Of a DNA stretch of 64,000 nucleotides, positions 50,357 to 59,965 are shown one piece after another. This DNA comes from Tubulanus polymorphus. Taxonomy: Eukaryota > Nemertea > Palaeonemertea > Tubulaniformes > Tubulanidae. A program made the translations under genes and the position numbers. The notes beneath the pieces are model-generated. The model did no database searches, had not been told where the DNA came from, and saw only the letters and a program-made list of their open reading frames with translations. Positions within the stretch are counted from its first letter, which is position 1. Each line of letters opens with the position of its first letter. Location: positions 7,830,001-7,894,000 of the forward strand of contig NC_134029.1 in NCBI RefSeq assembly GCF_964204645.1, written 5' to 3'.

Positions 50357-51492
50357 ACTGTCGCAGTGAGTGCGGCAATCGCGTGCTGTTATGCCAATGA
50401 TCAACCGAAGTTCTGTAATGGGCTTGACTGTCCTAAATACGAGGTCGTCGAAAAAAATAAAGCAAGTACTGTCAAAAAAAAATCCAAAATACTAGAATAT
50501 TTGAAAATGCATTTCATAGATTTTTTTCTGATGGCAGGATTACGAGCTACGTAAATATGCCCCGAGTAAATGGGTATCGACGAGAATAATTGGCATCGAA
50601 TACAACACGAGCACCATGAGAACAATGTTCATGAAACTATTTAAGTATATCTCGGGAGAAAATGCAGCAAGTAAGTGTCTCGATAATCCGCGATTCAAAA
50701 AGGGAAGCAAAGTTTATTTTTCATTTGAGTTTTAAGCTCTCGCAGTGATGTGTTTTATTGTACTCGCTTAAAACTATTTTCCCGTCCTACCAGTCGAATC
50801 TTTACTTAGGTTTTTTAAAGGAATATGGTCAATCGATATGAAACATACTCTATTTCTATGATTAATCATTATATCCTGGCGCAATCTAAAGAATTCTGCT
50901 CCCATTCCAATCCGTAGAACAAAAGATACCGATGACGTGTCCAGTTACCACGCGATTCATTGCTGGTGCCGGCCCGGCTTGCGAGAGTAACTTCACCATG
51001 TCGTTCTATGTACCGAATACTGATGCTCCTAAACCTACGAATAAGGATGTATTCTTCACAGAGATGCCAGAAACTTTGATATACGTCAGGTAAATCGTCA
51101 GCAAATAATTAGTAGGCTCGTTCATGCGAGGCTTTGAATAGCAAATAGGCATCCATCTACGCAAATTAATGATCTACAGACCTTGAATTATAGCGTCCAG
51201 CAGAAATTGGCTTTTAATCTGCTTGGTGGTGGCAATTGATTATCGCAGCAACTTCTGTTGATTCAACAAAAATCGTCAAAGATTTTCACCATTACAATCA
51301 CATATTCAAAATTTTAGGCAGTTTAGCGGTTATTACGTCAGATTCGATGCTTGGGCTCAGGAAGCGATGAAACTTGCAGAAGCGATCGGAAATGAGAAAG
51401 CTTATGACAACAGTTTCTTCTTCACTGCTGGTTACGATGCCCCATTCAAGCTATTTAACCGACATAACGAAATTTGGTTCCAGTCGAACTAA
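50336..51492 (+). CDS. Secreted SOUL/HEBP-family haem-binding protein
   Basis: Four exons (50336-50461, 50538-50670, 50918-51089, 51318-51492) encode 201 residues. A signal peptide is clear (about residues 1-20, ending CCYA). The SOUL domain follows with family blocks in order: YEVVEKNKDYELRKY (about 35-49), KWVSTRIIG, FMKLFKYISGEN, IPMTCPVTTRF, MSFYVPN, VFFTEMPETLIYVRQFSGYY and FFTAGYDAPFKLFNRHNEIW. Family members bind haem or porphyrins. Intron 1 is only 76 bp and uses a GC donor (AAA|GCAAGT); no GT donor keeps the frame and the conserved KDYELRKY junction. A second Met codon follows the first directly. The gene is divergent from C2CD3. Ligand and tissue role are unknown. Confidence 0.9.
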
Positions 51493-51759
51493 AGAAATGA
51501 TTTTTGTTTGCATGTCCATCGAGGAGGTATCAAAAGGTTTTTTTGAAGAAAATTATCTTTAATTCAAAATGTTTAACCGACTTATTTGGATCTGACATGG
51601 AATAAGAATGCACATGCAAGGAGGATAGCTGTAAACAGCGTGAAAACTGGCATATGGAATTAGCATGATCATTCATAGTACCAATATTTCATGGGTATAT
51701 ATTTATTCAGTATTAATTTCCAAACCTCTACTTGGTATCGAGGATTTTCTAGACAAACA

Positions 51760-51765
51760 AATAAA
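51760..51765 (+). terminator. Candidate polyadenylation signal of the SOUL gene
   Basis: Overlapping AATAAA hexamers occur at 51760-51769, about 270 nt after the SOUL stop codon. This is the first good match downstream in the right orientation. Confidence 0.4.
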
Positions 51766-52062
51766 TAAACACTTAAAACAATATTCGACTGGATACGTCG
51801 TTTTTATTAAAGGCATTTTGGTTTCGAAGGCTTTAAGTTACTACACTTTCACCAAACTGTAGGGAATTCCAATATAAAGATTGTTTATAAAATCTATTCA
51901 CTAATAAAACCCAACACTACGATTTAAAATCCATGTATCCCATATAAATCAAGACATTTTACAATTTTCGATACAATTTATTCAACAATAAGCCCATCAC
52001 AACGTTTTGGTATCTGGAACTGAAAATGGAATTGTACACAACGTGTGTTCTAGCAAATTTAC

Positions 52063-52240
52063 ACGAGCAGGCGACCTATTAACAGAACTCTCAATCGTCT
52101 GTCTCTTTAGCAGCGCTTTCCTCGAAGCAACGAAAAACTTTTGCTAAGTTTATGGACGTTGCAACGGTCGGATTTCTAAAGCAACAAGCACAAAAACCCC
52201 TGAACGAAACAAAAGTGTTGCCGTATATTTTGTCACCCCT
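52063..52240 (-). pseudogene. HNMT-like pseudogene fragment (5' part only)
   Basis: The first 50 or so codons of the array gene are recognisable (DKIYGNTFVSFRGFCACC, INLAKVFRC). The start codon is altered (ATG to AGG) and the stretch matching RGLRVLSIG is frameshifted into stops. Similarity ends at about the first motif, so the rest is deleted. It lies at the left end of the array, in the same orientation as the intact copies. Confidence 0.75.
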
Positions 52241-52573
52241 GATAATAAAAAGTGCGTTTTTTATATTATGCATTAGCATTCATGATTTTAATCGGATAAG
52301 AGGCCTGAATTGTTAAGTCCAATTTAACATTTTGCATATCCGTGGTTATTCTACGCAACCTGTTACACAGACGGTATATAGCCGGTATCTATATATCGGG
52401 CAAATATCTAACATGAGTCTTATGTCATGGGTAATTCTCTTCAATTAGAGAACATTTTGGTTGTATCGAAACACAGATAGAACACAGATAGAATTCATCT
52501 TGTTATTCCGTCGTCGAGATAAGAATATATTTTTTTGCAATGAATCAAAAATTTCGAACTGCTACATATTCAA

Positions 52574-53461
52574 CTATTTCCGAGCGATCAGCAAAGTTTC
52601 ATTTGTATACGGAATTAAAGGAAATCCAACAGTCTGTACTGTATATCTGCGAATGATATTTTGTACTATAGCGCGTTCGTCATCCGTTAATTTACTGACA
52701 TCTCTGTCCGCCAAGAACGTTAGGGTATCATCTGCCAATTTACGAATTTCTTTATCCCATTCACTTATACATGGTCGACTAGGCATCAGAGCGATATGAA
52801 CTAGCGTTCCAACTTCACCAATTGTATGCGAAAGGGTTTGAGTGTCCGTTTGGAATAAAACATCATGGGCATTGATGTTCTCTAAACGAGCACGGGGTTC
52901 CTCAACAGTACTTTTTGATAAAGCGCTATCGATTTCCTCACGTAAAGTGACAACTGATTTGCTTGCATCGAGCGCTATAAATGTTTTACCATTGCTGTGA
53001 GTGAGGTGAAATAGCGACCACTCCAGAACAGCAGCAGGATCATCAAAGTAGAAGCAAACATGCGAAAACACCAATAAATCGTAGAAATTATTCGGCAGAA
53101 ATGATCCACTATCTTTCGAAAATGGTTGGTTGTGTATATTGTAAGTGAAGTTGAACTTACTGGCAAGTAAACTCATCCGCTTTTTGAGCTCAACCACCAG
53201 ATGAGTATTCGGTTCCACGCAATCTATCTGATCAATTTTAACATCACTTCCAACCGTATACAGCGTGTCCTCCAACATATACCCATGAGCTGAACCTATT
53301 GACAGAACTCTCAATCCTCGATCTTCATTAGCAGCACTTTCTGCAAAACAGCAACGAAGTGCTTTTGATAAATTTGTGTTCGTCGAAAAAACCGAACCGT
53401 CAAAACAACTGCAAAAATTTCTAAAAGAAACGAAAGCATCGCTGAGTATTTTGTCGTCCAT
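52574..53461 (-). CDS. Histamine N-methyltransferase-like protein, array copy 1
   Basis: An intact, intronless gene of 295 residues encodes a class I SAM-dependent methyltransferase of the HNMT type. N-terminal SFRNFC aligns with HNMT SFRRFL. The SAM-binding motif I is VLSIGSAHG (about 52-60, HNMT ILSIGGGAG). The acidic motif is CVEPN (81-85, HNMT VVEPS). A core strand FSHVCFYFDD (132-141) matches HNMT IQMLYYVKD, and the C-terminal TNETLLIARK matches the closing strand. The position of HNMT Gln143, which contacts histamine, is His here, so the substrate may differ. A TATATAAAG box lies about 90 bp upstream. It is most similar to copy 4. Confidence 0.85.
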   Translation of the reverse strand: MDDKILSDAFVSFRNFCSCFDGSVFSTNTNLSKALRCCFAESAANEDRGLRVLSIGSAHGYMLEDTLYTVGSDVKIDQIDCVEPNTHLVVELKKRMSLLASKFNFTYNIHNQPFSKDSGSFLPNNFYDLLVFSHVCFYFDDPAAVLEWSLFHLTHSNGKTFIALDASKSVVTLREEIDSALSKSTVEEPRARLENINAHDVLFQTDTQTLSHTIGEVGTLVHIALMPSRPCISEWDKEIRKLADDTLTFLADRDVSKLTDDERAIVQNIIRRYTVQTVGFPLIPYTNETLLIARK

Positions 53462-53547
53462 GTTATAACACAGGTGATATCCAGCAGTTATGAATGAATT
53501 ACGTATTCGACCCGATACAAATTTTTTAGAGTCATATCTCGTTCGCG

Positions 53548-53556
53548 CTTTATATA
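53548..53556 (-). promoter_or_regulatory. TATA box upstream of HNMT-like copy 1
   Basis: TATATAAAG on the minus strand lies about 87-95 bp before the ATG. Just upstream is GCGCGAGGTTACCAG. A near-identical GTGCGAGGTTACTGG precedes copy 4, so the promoter block was duplicated along with the gene. Confidence 0.55.
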
Positions 53557-53672
53557 CGACTGGTAACCTCGCGCAATCAGTTATTCAAAACATGCAGTAA
53601 GCAATACATTGAAGTAATGTGAGCAAAATGCAATTTACAGTGATCTCATTTCCGTGGAATATCTATTGTGTG

Positions 53673-53874
53673 AACAAACAACGTATATGAACTTAACCTT
53701 TCTCTGGAAACCATATCTTTCCACTTGTTTTATTGGCGACCGACCCAATAACAGTCGGTCACACGAAGGTCACAACAAACAACGTATATGAACTTAACCT
53801 TTCTCTGGAAACCATATCTTACCACTTGTTTTATTGGCGACCGACCCAATAACAGTCGGTCACAACAAAGTCAC
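53673..53874. repeat. 101-bp tandem duplication
   Basis: Two adjacent near-identical copies run from AACAAACAACGTATATGAAC to CAGTCGGTCACA; start points are 101 bp apart. The unit lies between copies 1 and 2 of the methyltransferase array. Part of it (TTATTGGCGA..CCAATAAC) recurs near 61078-61098, upstream of copy 4. Confidence 0.85.
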
Positions 53875-54359
53875 ATTCAGACCCACATTCTGGACAAATT
53901 CTTTGCTAAAGCATTTATTTTTGAAGGTTTTAAAGAGATTTACGAACTTCCAAAACTAGTTAAAGAACATTCCAAGTGCCATCAAGATTACTGTGTGGAC
54001 GTTTGTCACTAGAATCACCAGGTTCGGGTGAACCTTTATTAGTAACGAGGAACAAGAAATCAATTTCTTAAGAAGCGTGCGTGTGTTGGTGGAAAATATG
54101 AGGGGTATCCTGAATCCCTTGGGATCCCCCTTAAACCCAGCCTTGCACGAATAATCTATTGTAATCTTCAATTTTGTGTCGAAGATTTTTGAAGACCGGC
54201 AAAAGAATTGACACTAAGACGTAACTCGATTGTATATGGCATTTATTTTGAAGGCTTTAATTAAGTTTCCACGCCTTAAAGTCTGAGAAATCAATACATG
54301 TTGCAAATCTGATTTCTAATGTTGCACTATCATTGCGGAAATACCGAGTATTTTTTCAA

Positions 54360-55250
54360 TTACTTTCTAGCAATGACAAAGATTTCATTCGTGTGTGGAA
54401 CTATTGGAAATCCGTAACTTTCAAACGCATATTTACGAATTATATTTTGTATCGTAACGCGTTCGGCATCCGTTACTTTACTGACATCTGTTTCCGCATA
54501 GAAACTCAGGGTGTCATCAGCCGATTTACGAATTTCTTTATCCCGTTCACTGATACATGGTCGACTGGGCATCAGAGCGATATGAACTAGCGTCCCAACT
54601 TCACCAATTGTATGCGAAAGCGTTTGAGTTTTCGTTTCGGTCAAAACAGCGTGAATGTCGACGTCTTCGCTACGAGTATGCGGTTTCGTGTCGGTGTTTT
54701 TCGATAAGGCGCTTTCTATTTCATCACGTATAGCGACAACTAAACCACTTGTTTCGATTACAATAAAAGCTCGACCATTTCTTTGAGTGAGTTGAAACAA
54801 CGACCACTCCAGAATAGCAGCAAAATCATCAAAGTGATAGCAAACATGTGAAAACACCAATACATCGAAGAAGTTATTCGGTAGAAATGATCCGCTATCT
54901 TTCGAAAATGGTTGGTTGTGTATATTGGAAGTGAAGTTGAACTTACTGGCCAAAAAACTCATCCGCTCTTTAAGCCCAACCACCATGTGAGTATTCGGTT
55001 CCACGCAATCTATCTGATCAATTTTAACATCACTCCCAACTGTATACAATGTATCTTCTAGCAAATGCCCATGAGCAGGACCTATTGACAGAACTCTCAA
55101 TCCTCGATCTTCTTTAGCAGCACTTTCTGCAAAACAGGAACGAAGCACTTTTCCTAGGTTTATGTGTTTTGAGATGGTCGAATTTTCGAAGCAACATGCA
55201 CAACAGTTCCGGAAAGAATCATAAGCATCGCTGAATATTTTGTCATCCAT
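54360..55250 (-). CDS. Histamine N-methyltransferase-like protein, array copy 2
   Basis: An intact single exon of 296 residues starts at the MDDK methionine shared by the other copies. An upstream in-frame ATG at 55277 would add nine residues but is not conserved. Motif I is VLSIGPAHG, the acidic motif is CVEPN, and the core strand is FSHVCYHFDDFAA, where Tyr of the usual YYFDD is His. It has a CACC cluster at about residues 17-20, part of the variable Cys-rich N-terminus of the family. The C-terminus is PHTNEIFVIARK. Confidence 0.85.
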   Translation of the reverse strand: MDDKIFSDAYDSFRNCCACCFENSTISKHINLGKVLRSCFAESAAKEDRGLRVLSIGPAHGHLLEDTLYTVGSDVKIDQIDCVEPNTHMVVGLKERMSFLASKFNFTSNIHNQPFSKDSGSFLPNNFFDVLVFSHVCYHFDDFAAILEWSLFQLTQRNGRAFIVIETSGLVVAIRDEIESALSKNTDTKPHTRSEDVDIHAVLTETKTQTLSHTIGEVGTLVHIALMPSRPCISERDKEIRKSADDTLSFYAETDVSKVTDAERVTIQNIIRKYAFESYGFPIVPHTNEIFVIARK

Positions 55251-55559
55251 AATAAACCGACAGTTGATCGTTTTCATACAACACGACGAGGTAGTCGAAA
55301 TACAAATTTGTGAATACGCAACCTGTTACACAGAATATAACCTACATCCATATATCCATATTTTTATTAGTCTCATAGTGCCTGTTCATATCGAAAATAA
55401 ATTGTAGGGTCTTATTGTCCCTAAATATATTGACCTAAATGAACCAGTCATATCAGGTTCGAATTCAGGTTTTCACTTTCTATTTATGAATTTCCAAAGG
55501 TTTGCATATTAATGATGCCGCTATAAGCAGAAAACCCGTTATGGCTGTTTTTAGACGAA

Positions 55560-56030
55560 TTGTATTCTTTACCATAACGCATTCGGTTCATGCCACTATA
55601 TTGACTCCAGTTTCCACGTAGAGAGTCAGGGCATAATCAGCCATGGTTTTCGCCCTCCACTGATATATATACATGGCCGACTAAGGCACCCAATTTCACT
55701 AGCAACTGGATGAAAGTGATTCAGTTTTCGTTATTGCTAAAACAGCTCGAATGCTGACTTCACCATAACGAGTTTCTTCTGTTTCGTGTCAGTAGTTTTC
55801 GATGCATTGCTTCTTACGTTTTTCGAATTTATTTCATCTTTAAAATTTCAGAAACGAATATGTGATCTAATAATCGAAGCAGCTATTTGATTAATCTGTT
55901 TTTCCCACTTGTTTGTGATCAAAAATTGGAAATAAAGTGTATTGATAGACCTTCCACTTGTTTTGAATGCAATAACAGCTCGGCCCATTCTGTGAGTTGA
56001 TATAAAACCACCCGAAATAGCAGCATACGG
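55560..56030 (-). pseudogene. Strongly decayed HNMT-like copy
   Basis: The DNA still aligns with copy 2: the plus-strand stretch TTCCACGTAGAGAGTCAGGGC followed by ATAATCAGCCATGG matches its TTCCGCATAGAAACTCAGGG...GTCATCAGCCGATT. Further on, CGAGTTTCTTCTGTTTCGTG and CAGCTCGGCCCATTCTG match its centre. Many stops, frameshifts and gaps are present. The unit's 3' flank is also recognisable near 56095-56150 (GAATAGATTTTCTTGCAACA against the flank of copy 1). Confidence 0.65.
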
Positions 56031-56631
56031 AAACTAATTTAAAAATATGGGTCGCGTCGAAATAAAGAAAGAATTAATCTTGCTATCTCCGTTGTTCAGA
56101 TATGAATAGATTTTCTTGCAACAAATCAAAATTTCGAACGAGCCTTTTGTGGTACAGGAAAATTATAAATCAAAAGTTCACAATAACGCCAATAAACCCC
56201 ATTTATGAAATTATAGGACAGTCATTCATAACGTCACATTTGGCGTTTTTGTTGAGCTTTTTCAAATTTCACATACGAGTAAGAGATTTTTTTAACATAT
56301 GTAAATGAAGTAACATTTAAAAACCACATTCGACTGGATTAGAAGATATCGTTAAAGGCTTTTATTTTCACACATAAAAAAGATAGTTAGCAACAGTAAG
56401 CTTATGTATTTGACACATTACGTAGATATTGATAAATATAACAAATACAACAATCACTCTATATACTTTTGATATAACCATCAATTACAATAATAATTTA
56501 GAGATAAAAAGGCATTATGAAATGTTGTTGAATTCGTATGCACGAAAAGTGCACCTAGACATACAGTATAATAGAACGGGAATACAAATTTGATTTTAAA
56601 TGTCTGCAGTACCATGCACTACTATTACTAG

Positions 56632-57519
56632 TTATTTTCTAGCGATGACAAAGGTTTCTACAGTATATGGAATGACAGAAAATCCATAACTTTCAACCGT
56701 ATGATCACGAATGATATTTTGTATCGTAACGCGTTCGTCTTCTGTTAGCGTACTGACATCTGTTTCCGAAAAGAACGACATGGTCTCATCGGCCAATTTA
56801 CGCATTTCTGTATCCCGTTTGCTGATACACGGTCGACTAGGCGTGAGAGCCACGTGGACCATCGCGGCAACTTGACCAACTGTATGCGAAAGCGTTTGGG
56901 TTTTTGTTTGGGCTATAACAGCGTGAATAGTGACTTTTTCACAACGAGTATGCGGTTTCGTGTCGGTGTTCTTCGATAAAGCGCTTTGTATTTCATCCCG
57001 GATAGTGACATGAAAATCATCTGTTTCAAGCGCGATGAACGAGCGACCATTTTTGTTAGTGAGTTGAAATAGCGACCGCTCCAGGATGTTAACAAGATCA
57101 TCAAAATAGTAGGAAACATGTGAAAACACCAGTAGATCATAGAAATCATTCGGTAGAAATGATCCACTGTCTACCGTAAATGGTTGGTTGTGTATATTGT
57201 AAGTGAAGTTGAACTTACTGGCAAGTAAACTCATCCTCTCTTTTAGCTCAATCACCATTTGAGTATTAGGTTCCACGCAATCTATCTGATCAATCTTAAC
57301 ATCTCCAAGTTTATACAACGCTTCTTCTATTATATGCCCATGAGCAGGACCTATTGACAGTACTCTTAATCCTCTATTTTCACCAACAGCATTTTCCGAG
57401 TAACAGCATTGAAACGCTTTTGCTAAGTTAATGGGTATCGCGAAAGTCGAATTTCCAACGATACAACCACAGAATCTTCGGAAGGAAGCATAAGCATCGC
57501 TGTATGTTTTGTCATTCAT
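56632..57519 (-). CDS. Histamine N-methyltransferase-like protein, array copy 3
   Basis: An intact single exon of 295 residues starting MNDKTYSDAY. Motif I is VLSIGPAHG, followed by IIEEALYKLGDVKID, which lacks one residue relative to the other copies. The acidic motif is CVEPN, the core strand is FSHVSYYFDDLVN and the C-terminus is YTVETFVIARK, in which the Asn of the usual TNET is Val. That Asn aligns with HNMT Asn283, a reported substrate contact, so copy 3 may have a different specificity from its neighbours. It is the most divergent intact copy. Confidence 0.85.
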   Translation of the reverse strand: MNDKTYSDAYASFRRFCGCIVGNSTFAIPINLAKAFQCCYSENAVGENRGLRVLSIGPAHGHIIEEALYKLGDVKIDQIDCVEPNTQMVIELKERMSLLASKFNFTYNIHNQPFTVDSGSFLPNDFYDLLVFSHVSYYFDDLVNILERSLFQLTNKNGRSFIALETDDFHVTIRDEIQSALSKNTDTKPHTRCEKVTIHAVIAQTKTQTLSHTVGQVAAMVHVALTPSRPCISKRDTEMRKLADETMSFFSETDVSTLTEDERVTIQNIIRDHTVESYGFSVIPYTVETFVIARK

Positions 57520-57818
57520 GATAAACCGTCAGAATTGACTTTTCGATAGTGCAATGAACTAACGCCCAAATGAGAAGACTGTTGTTTGACTTCCTAAACT
57601 GGCTTGCTTTTTCAGAGTTTGTTTTTCAGCCAGTGCTGGAGACCTGACTTACATAACAACAAAAATAGTCATAAGATTTACAACCTCCCAGGGTCTGTGA
57701 TTTAGATCACGTGTTGCATGCGTTCGCACGGTCGAAAAAGCACGTGACTACGAGACCTCTTTATGTGACAAAATAAAAATGTGTACAGTACATCGATTGA
57801 GCTTGTATACCAGTATTT

Positions 57819-57910
57819 ATGGTGGCTGATTCGGGACATGTAAAAATTTTTTTCGTCCTCCACGAAAACGCGCAAAAACAAATCTGACCGCGCAAAATCA
57901 AACTTTTTTC
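57819..57910. mobile_element. Truncated foldback element end
   Basis: ATGGTGGCTGATTCGGGACAT is the FB-family tip seen at 19762 and 26205. It is followed by CGCAAAAACA/CGCAAAATCA repeats, a third internal motif type. No matching opposite end was found. It abuts the methyltransferase pseudogene that starts at about 57925. Confidence 0.55.
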
Positions 57911-57924
57911 TTATACATTTTTTA

Positions 57925-58620
57925 CATTTTTATACACGAATGAAACCTAATGACAAAATATCTTAAAGTTTCATTTGTAGACGGAAAACTGTGCATGGGA
58001 AATCCAGGAATTTCTACTGCAAAGACTATAGTGCGTTCGTCGTCGAGTTTACTGACATCTCTATCCGCCAAAAACGTTGGGGTATCATCTGCTAATTTAC
58101 GAATTTCTTTTTCCAGTTCACTGATACACGGCAGAGCCAAATGGGCCATTGCTCCAACTTGGCCAACTATATACGACAGCGTTTGAGTTTCGGCTAAAAC
58201 AATGCTGGCCTTTTCACGCTATAACGCTTACACTTACGTCGATTGCAATAAAATCTCGACCATTTCTGGGAGTGAGTTAAAATAACGACCATTCCAAAAT
58301 AGCAGCGAAATCATGGCAAACATGTGAAAAAACAAATAAATCGTACAATTAAGTTATTCGGTAGAAATGATCCACTGTCTTTCGTAAATGGGTGGGAGGT
58401 GTATATTGTAAGTGAAGTACTGGACAGCAAACTCATCTGTCTTTTTTACTCAACCACCAAATTTGAGTATTCGGTTCCACGCAATCTATCTGATCAAGGA
58501 GGTGGAAGTTAAAAACAATTCCCTGATCTGATCAACTTTGACATCTTCTCCAATTGTACACAACGTGTCTGATAAATCATACCCGTGGACTGGGCCTATT
58601 GACATTACTCTGAAAAAAAT
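57925..58620 (-). pseudogene. HNMT-like pseudogene between copies 3 and 4
   Basis: Recognisable blocks in 3'-to-5' order are the C-terminal TNETL, CISELEKEIRKLADDTPTFL with DVSK, the motif around CVEPN, and a first-motif region reading about VMSIGPVHG. They are interrupted by a 1-bp deletion near DVSKLDDER, deletions in the centre, a duplicated GATCTGATCA-type insertion near 58500 and stops. The N-terminal 45 codons are missing. A 3' truncation coincides with the foldback element. Confidence 0.75.
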
Positions 58621-59077
58621 CATCAATCTATTACACAGGATTATAACTACATATTGGGTTTAAACCTGTTTCTCAAATTGTTCACGCAACGGCAGTTTCC
58701 AAGACAGTAGTGTCCAATTTCCAAGAAAAATCTAAATAAACGGGTAAATAATGCAGTTGTGAATGAATATTTTAAACAAGGAATGAGTGTGAAATATGTT
58801 TTTATTTGTGCGCACTATCGGACACTATTATACTCAATATATTATTCACTTAAGATGATGAAGGCTCCAACTCTCCTTATCTCTGCATATCCTAGCAACG
58901 TGATAACAAAATATACAAACTATTCGCATGCAAAAGGCTTCTAATTGGAATGTATCAAAGAATCGGTAGTTCCCCATTTAGAAAACAGTTAAGAATTCAT
59001 ATGATATAAATTTTGCAGTTTTTGATGATTTTCAGTCACAAGGAGAGTCGATTCTGAATGCACTACTACGTAGTCAA

Positions 59078-59965
59078 CTATCTCCGAGCGATCAGCAAAG
59101 TTTCATTTGTATACGGAATTATAGGAAATCCATAACTATCCACAGTATATTTACGAATGATATTTTGGACTATAGCGCGTTCGTCATCCGTTAGTTTACT
59201 GACATCTCTATCCACCAAGAACGTTAGGGTATCATCTGCCAATTTACGAATTTCCTCATCCCGTTCACTACTAATACATGCTCCACTTGGCACAAGAGCG
59301 ATGTGAACTAATGTTCCAACTTCACCAATTGTATGAAAAAGCGTTTGAGTTTTCGTTTTTGACAAAAGATATTGGATATTGGTGTTCTCCAGATGAGCAT
59401 GCAGTTCTTCTGTATTTTCTGATAAAGCGCTATCGATTTCCTCACGTAATGTGACAACTGATTTACTAGTATCGAGCGCTATAAATGTTTTACCATTGCT
59501 GTGAGTGAGGTGAAATAGCGACCACTCCAGAACAGCAGCAGGATCATCAAAGTAGAAGCAAACATGCGAAAACACCAATAAATCGTAGAAGTTATTCGGT
59601 AGAAATGATCCGCTATCTTTCGAAAATGGTTGGTTGTGTATATTGTAAGTGAAGTTGAACTTACTGGCAAGTAAACTCATCCTCTCTTTAAGCTCAACAA
59701 CCATATGAGTATTCGGTTCCACGTAATCGATCTGATCAATTTTAACATCACTTCCAACCGTAAACAAAGTGTTTTCGAGAAGATGTCCCTGAGCAGAACC
59801 TACTGACAGAACTCTCAATCCTCGATCATCTTTGGCAGCACTTTCTACAAAACAGCAGCGAAATGCTTTTGATAAATTTCTGTTCGTAGAATAAACAGAA
59901 CCGGCAAAACAACTGCAAAAATGTTTGTAAGAAACTAAGGCAGCGCTGAGTGTTTTGTCATCCAT
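59078..59965 (-). CDS. Histamine N-methyltransferase-like protein, array copy 4
   Basis: An intact single exon of 295 residues. The central part is almost the same as copy 1 (FYFDDPAAVLEWSLFHLTHS), which suggests recent duplication or gene conversion. Differences include DYVEPN for DCVEPN in the acidic motif, VLSVGSAQG for motif I (His to Gln), PSGACISSERDEE instead of PSRPCISEWDKE, and a final ARR. The catalytic fold looks whole. The promoter shares GCGAGGTTACTGG with copy 1, with a TTATATAT stretch about 100 bp before the ATG. Confidence 0.85.
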   Translation of the reverse strand: MDDKTLSAALVSYKHFCSCFAGSVYSTNRNLSKAFRCCFVESAAKDDRGLRVLSVGSAQGHLLENTLFTVGSDVKIDQIDYVEPNTHMVVELKERMSLLASKFNFTYNIHNQPFSKDSGSFLPNNFYDLLVFSHVCFYFDDPAAVLEWSLFHLTHSNGKTFIALDTSKSVVTLREEIDSALSENTEELHAHLENTNIQYLLSKTKTQTLFHTIGEVGTLVHIALVPSGACISSERDEEIRKLADDTLTFLVDRDVSKLTDDERAIVQNIIRKYTVDSYGFPIIPYTNETLLIARR

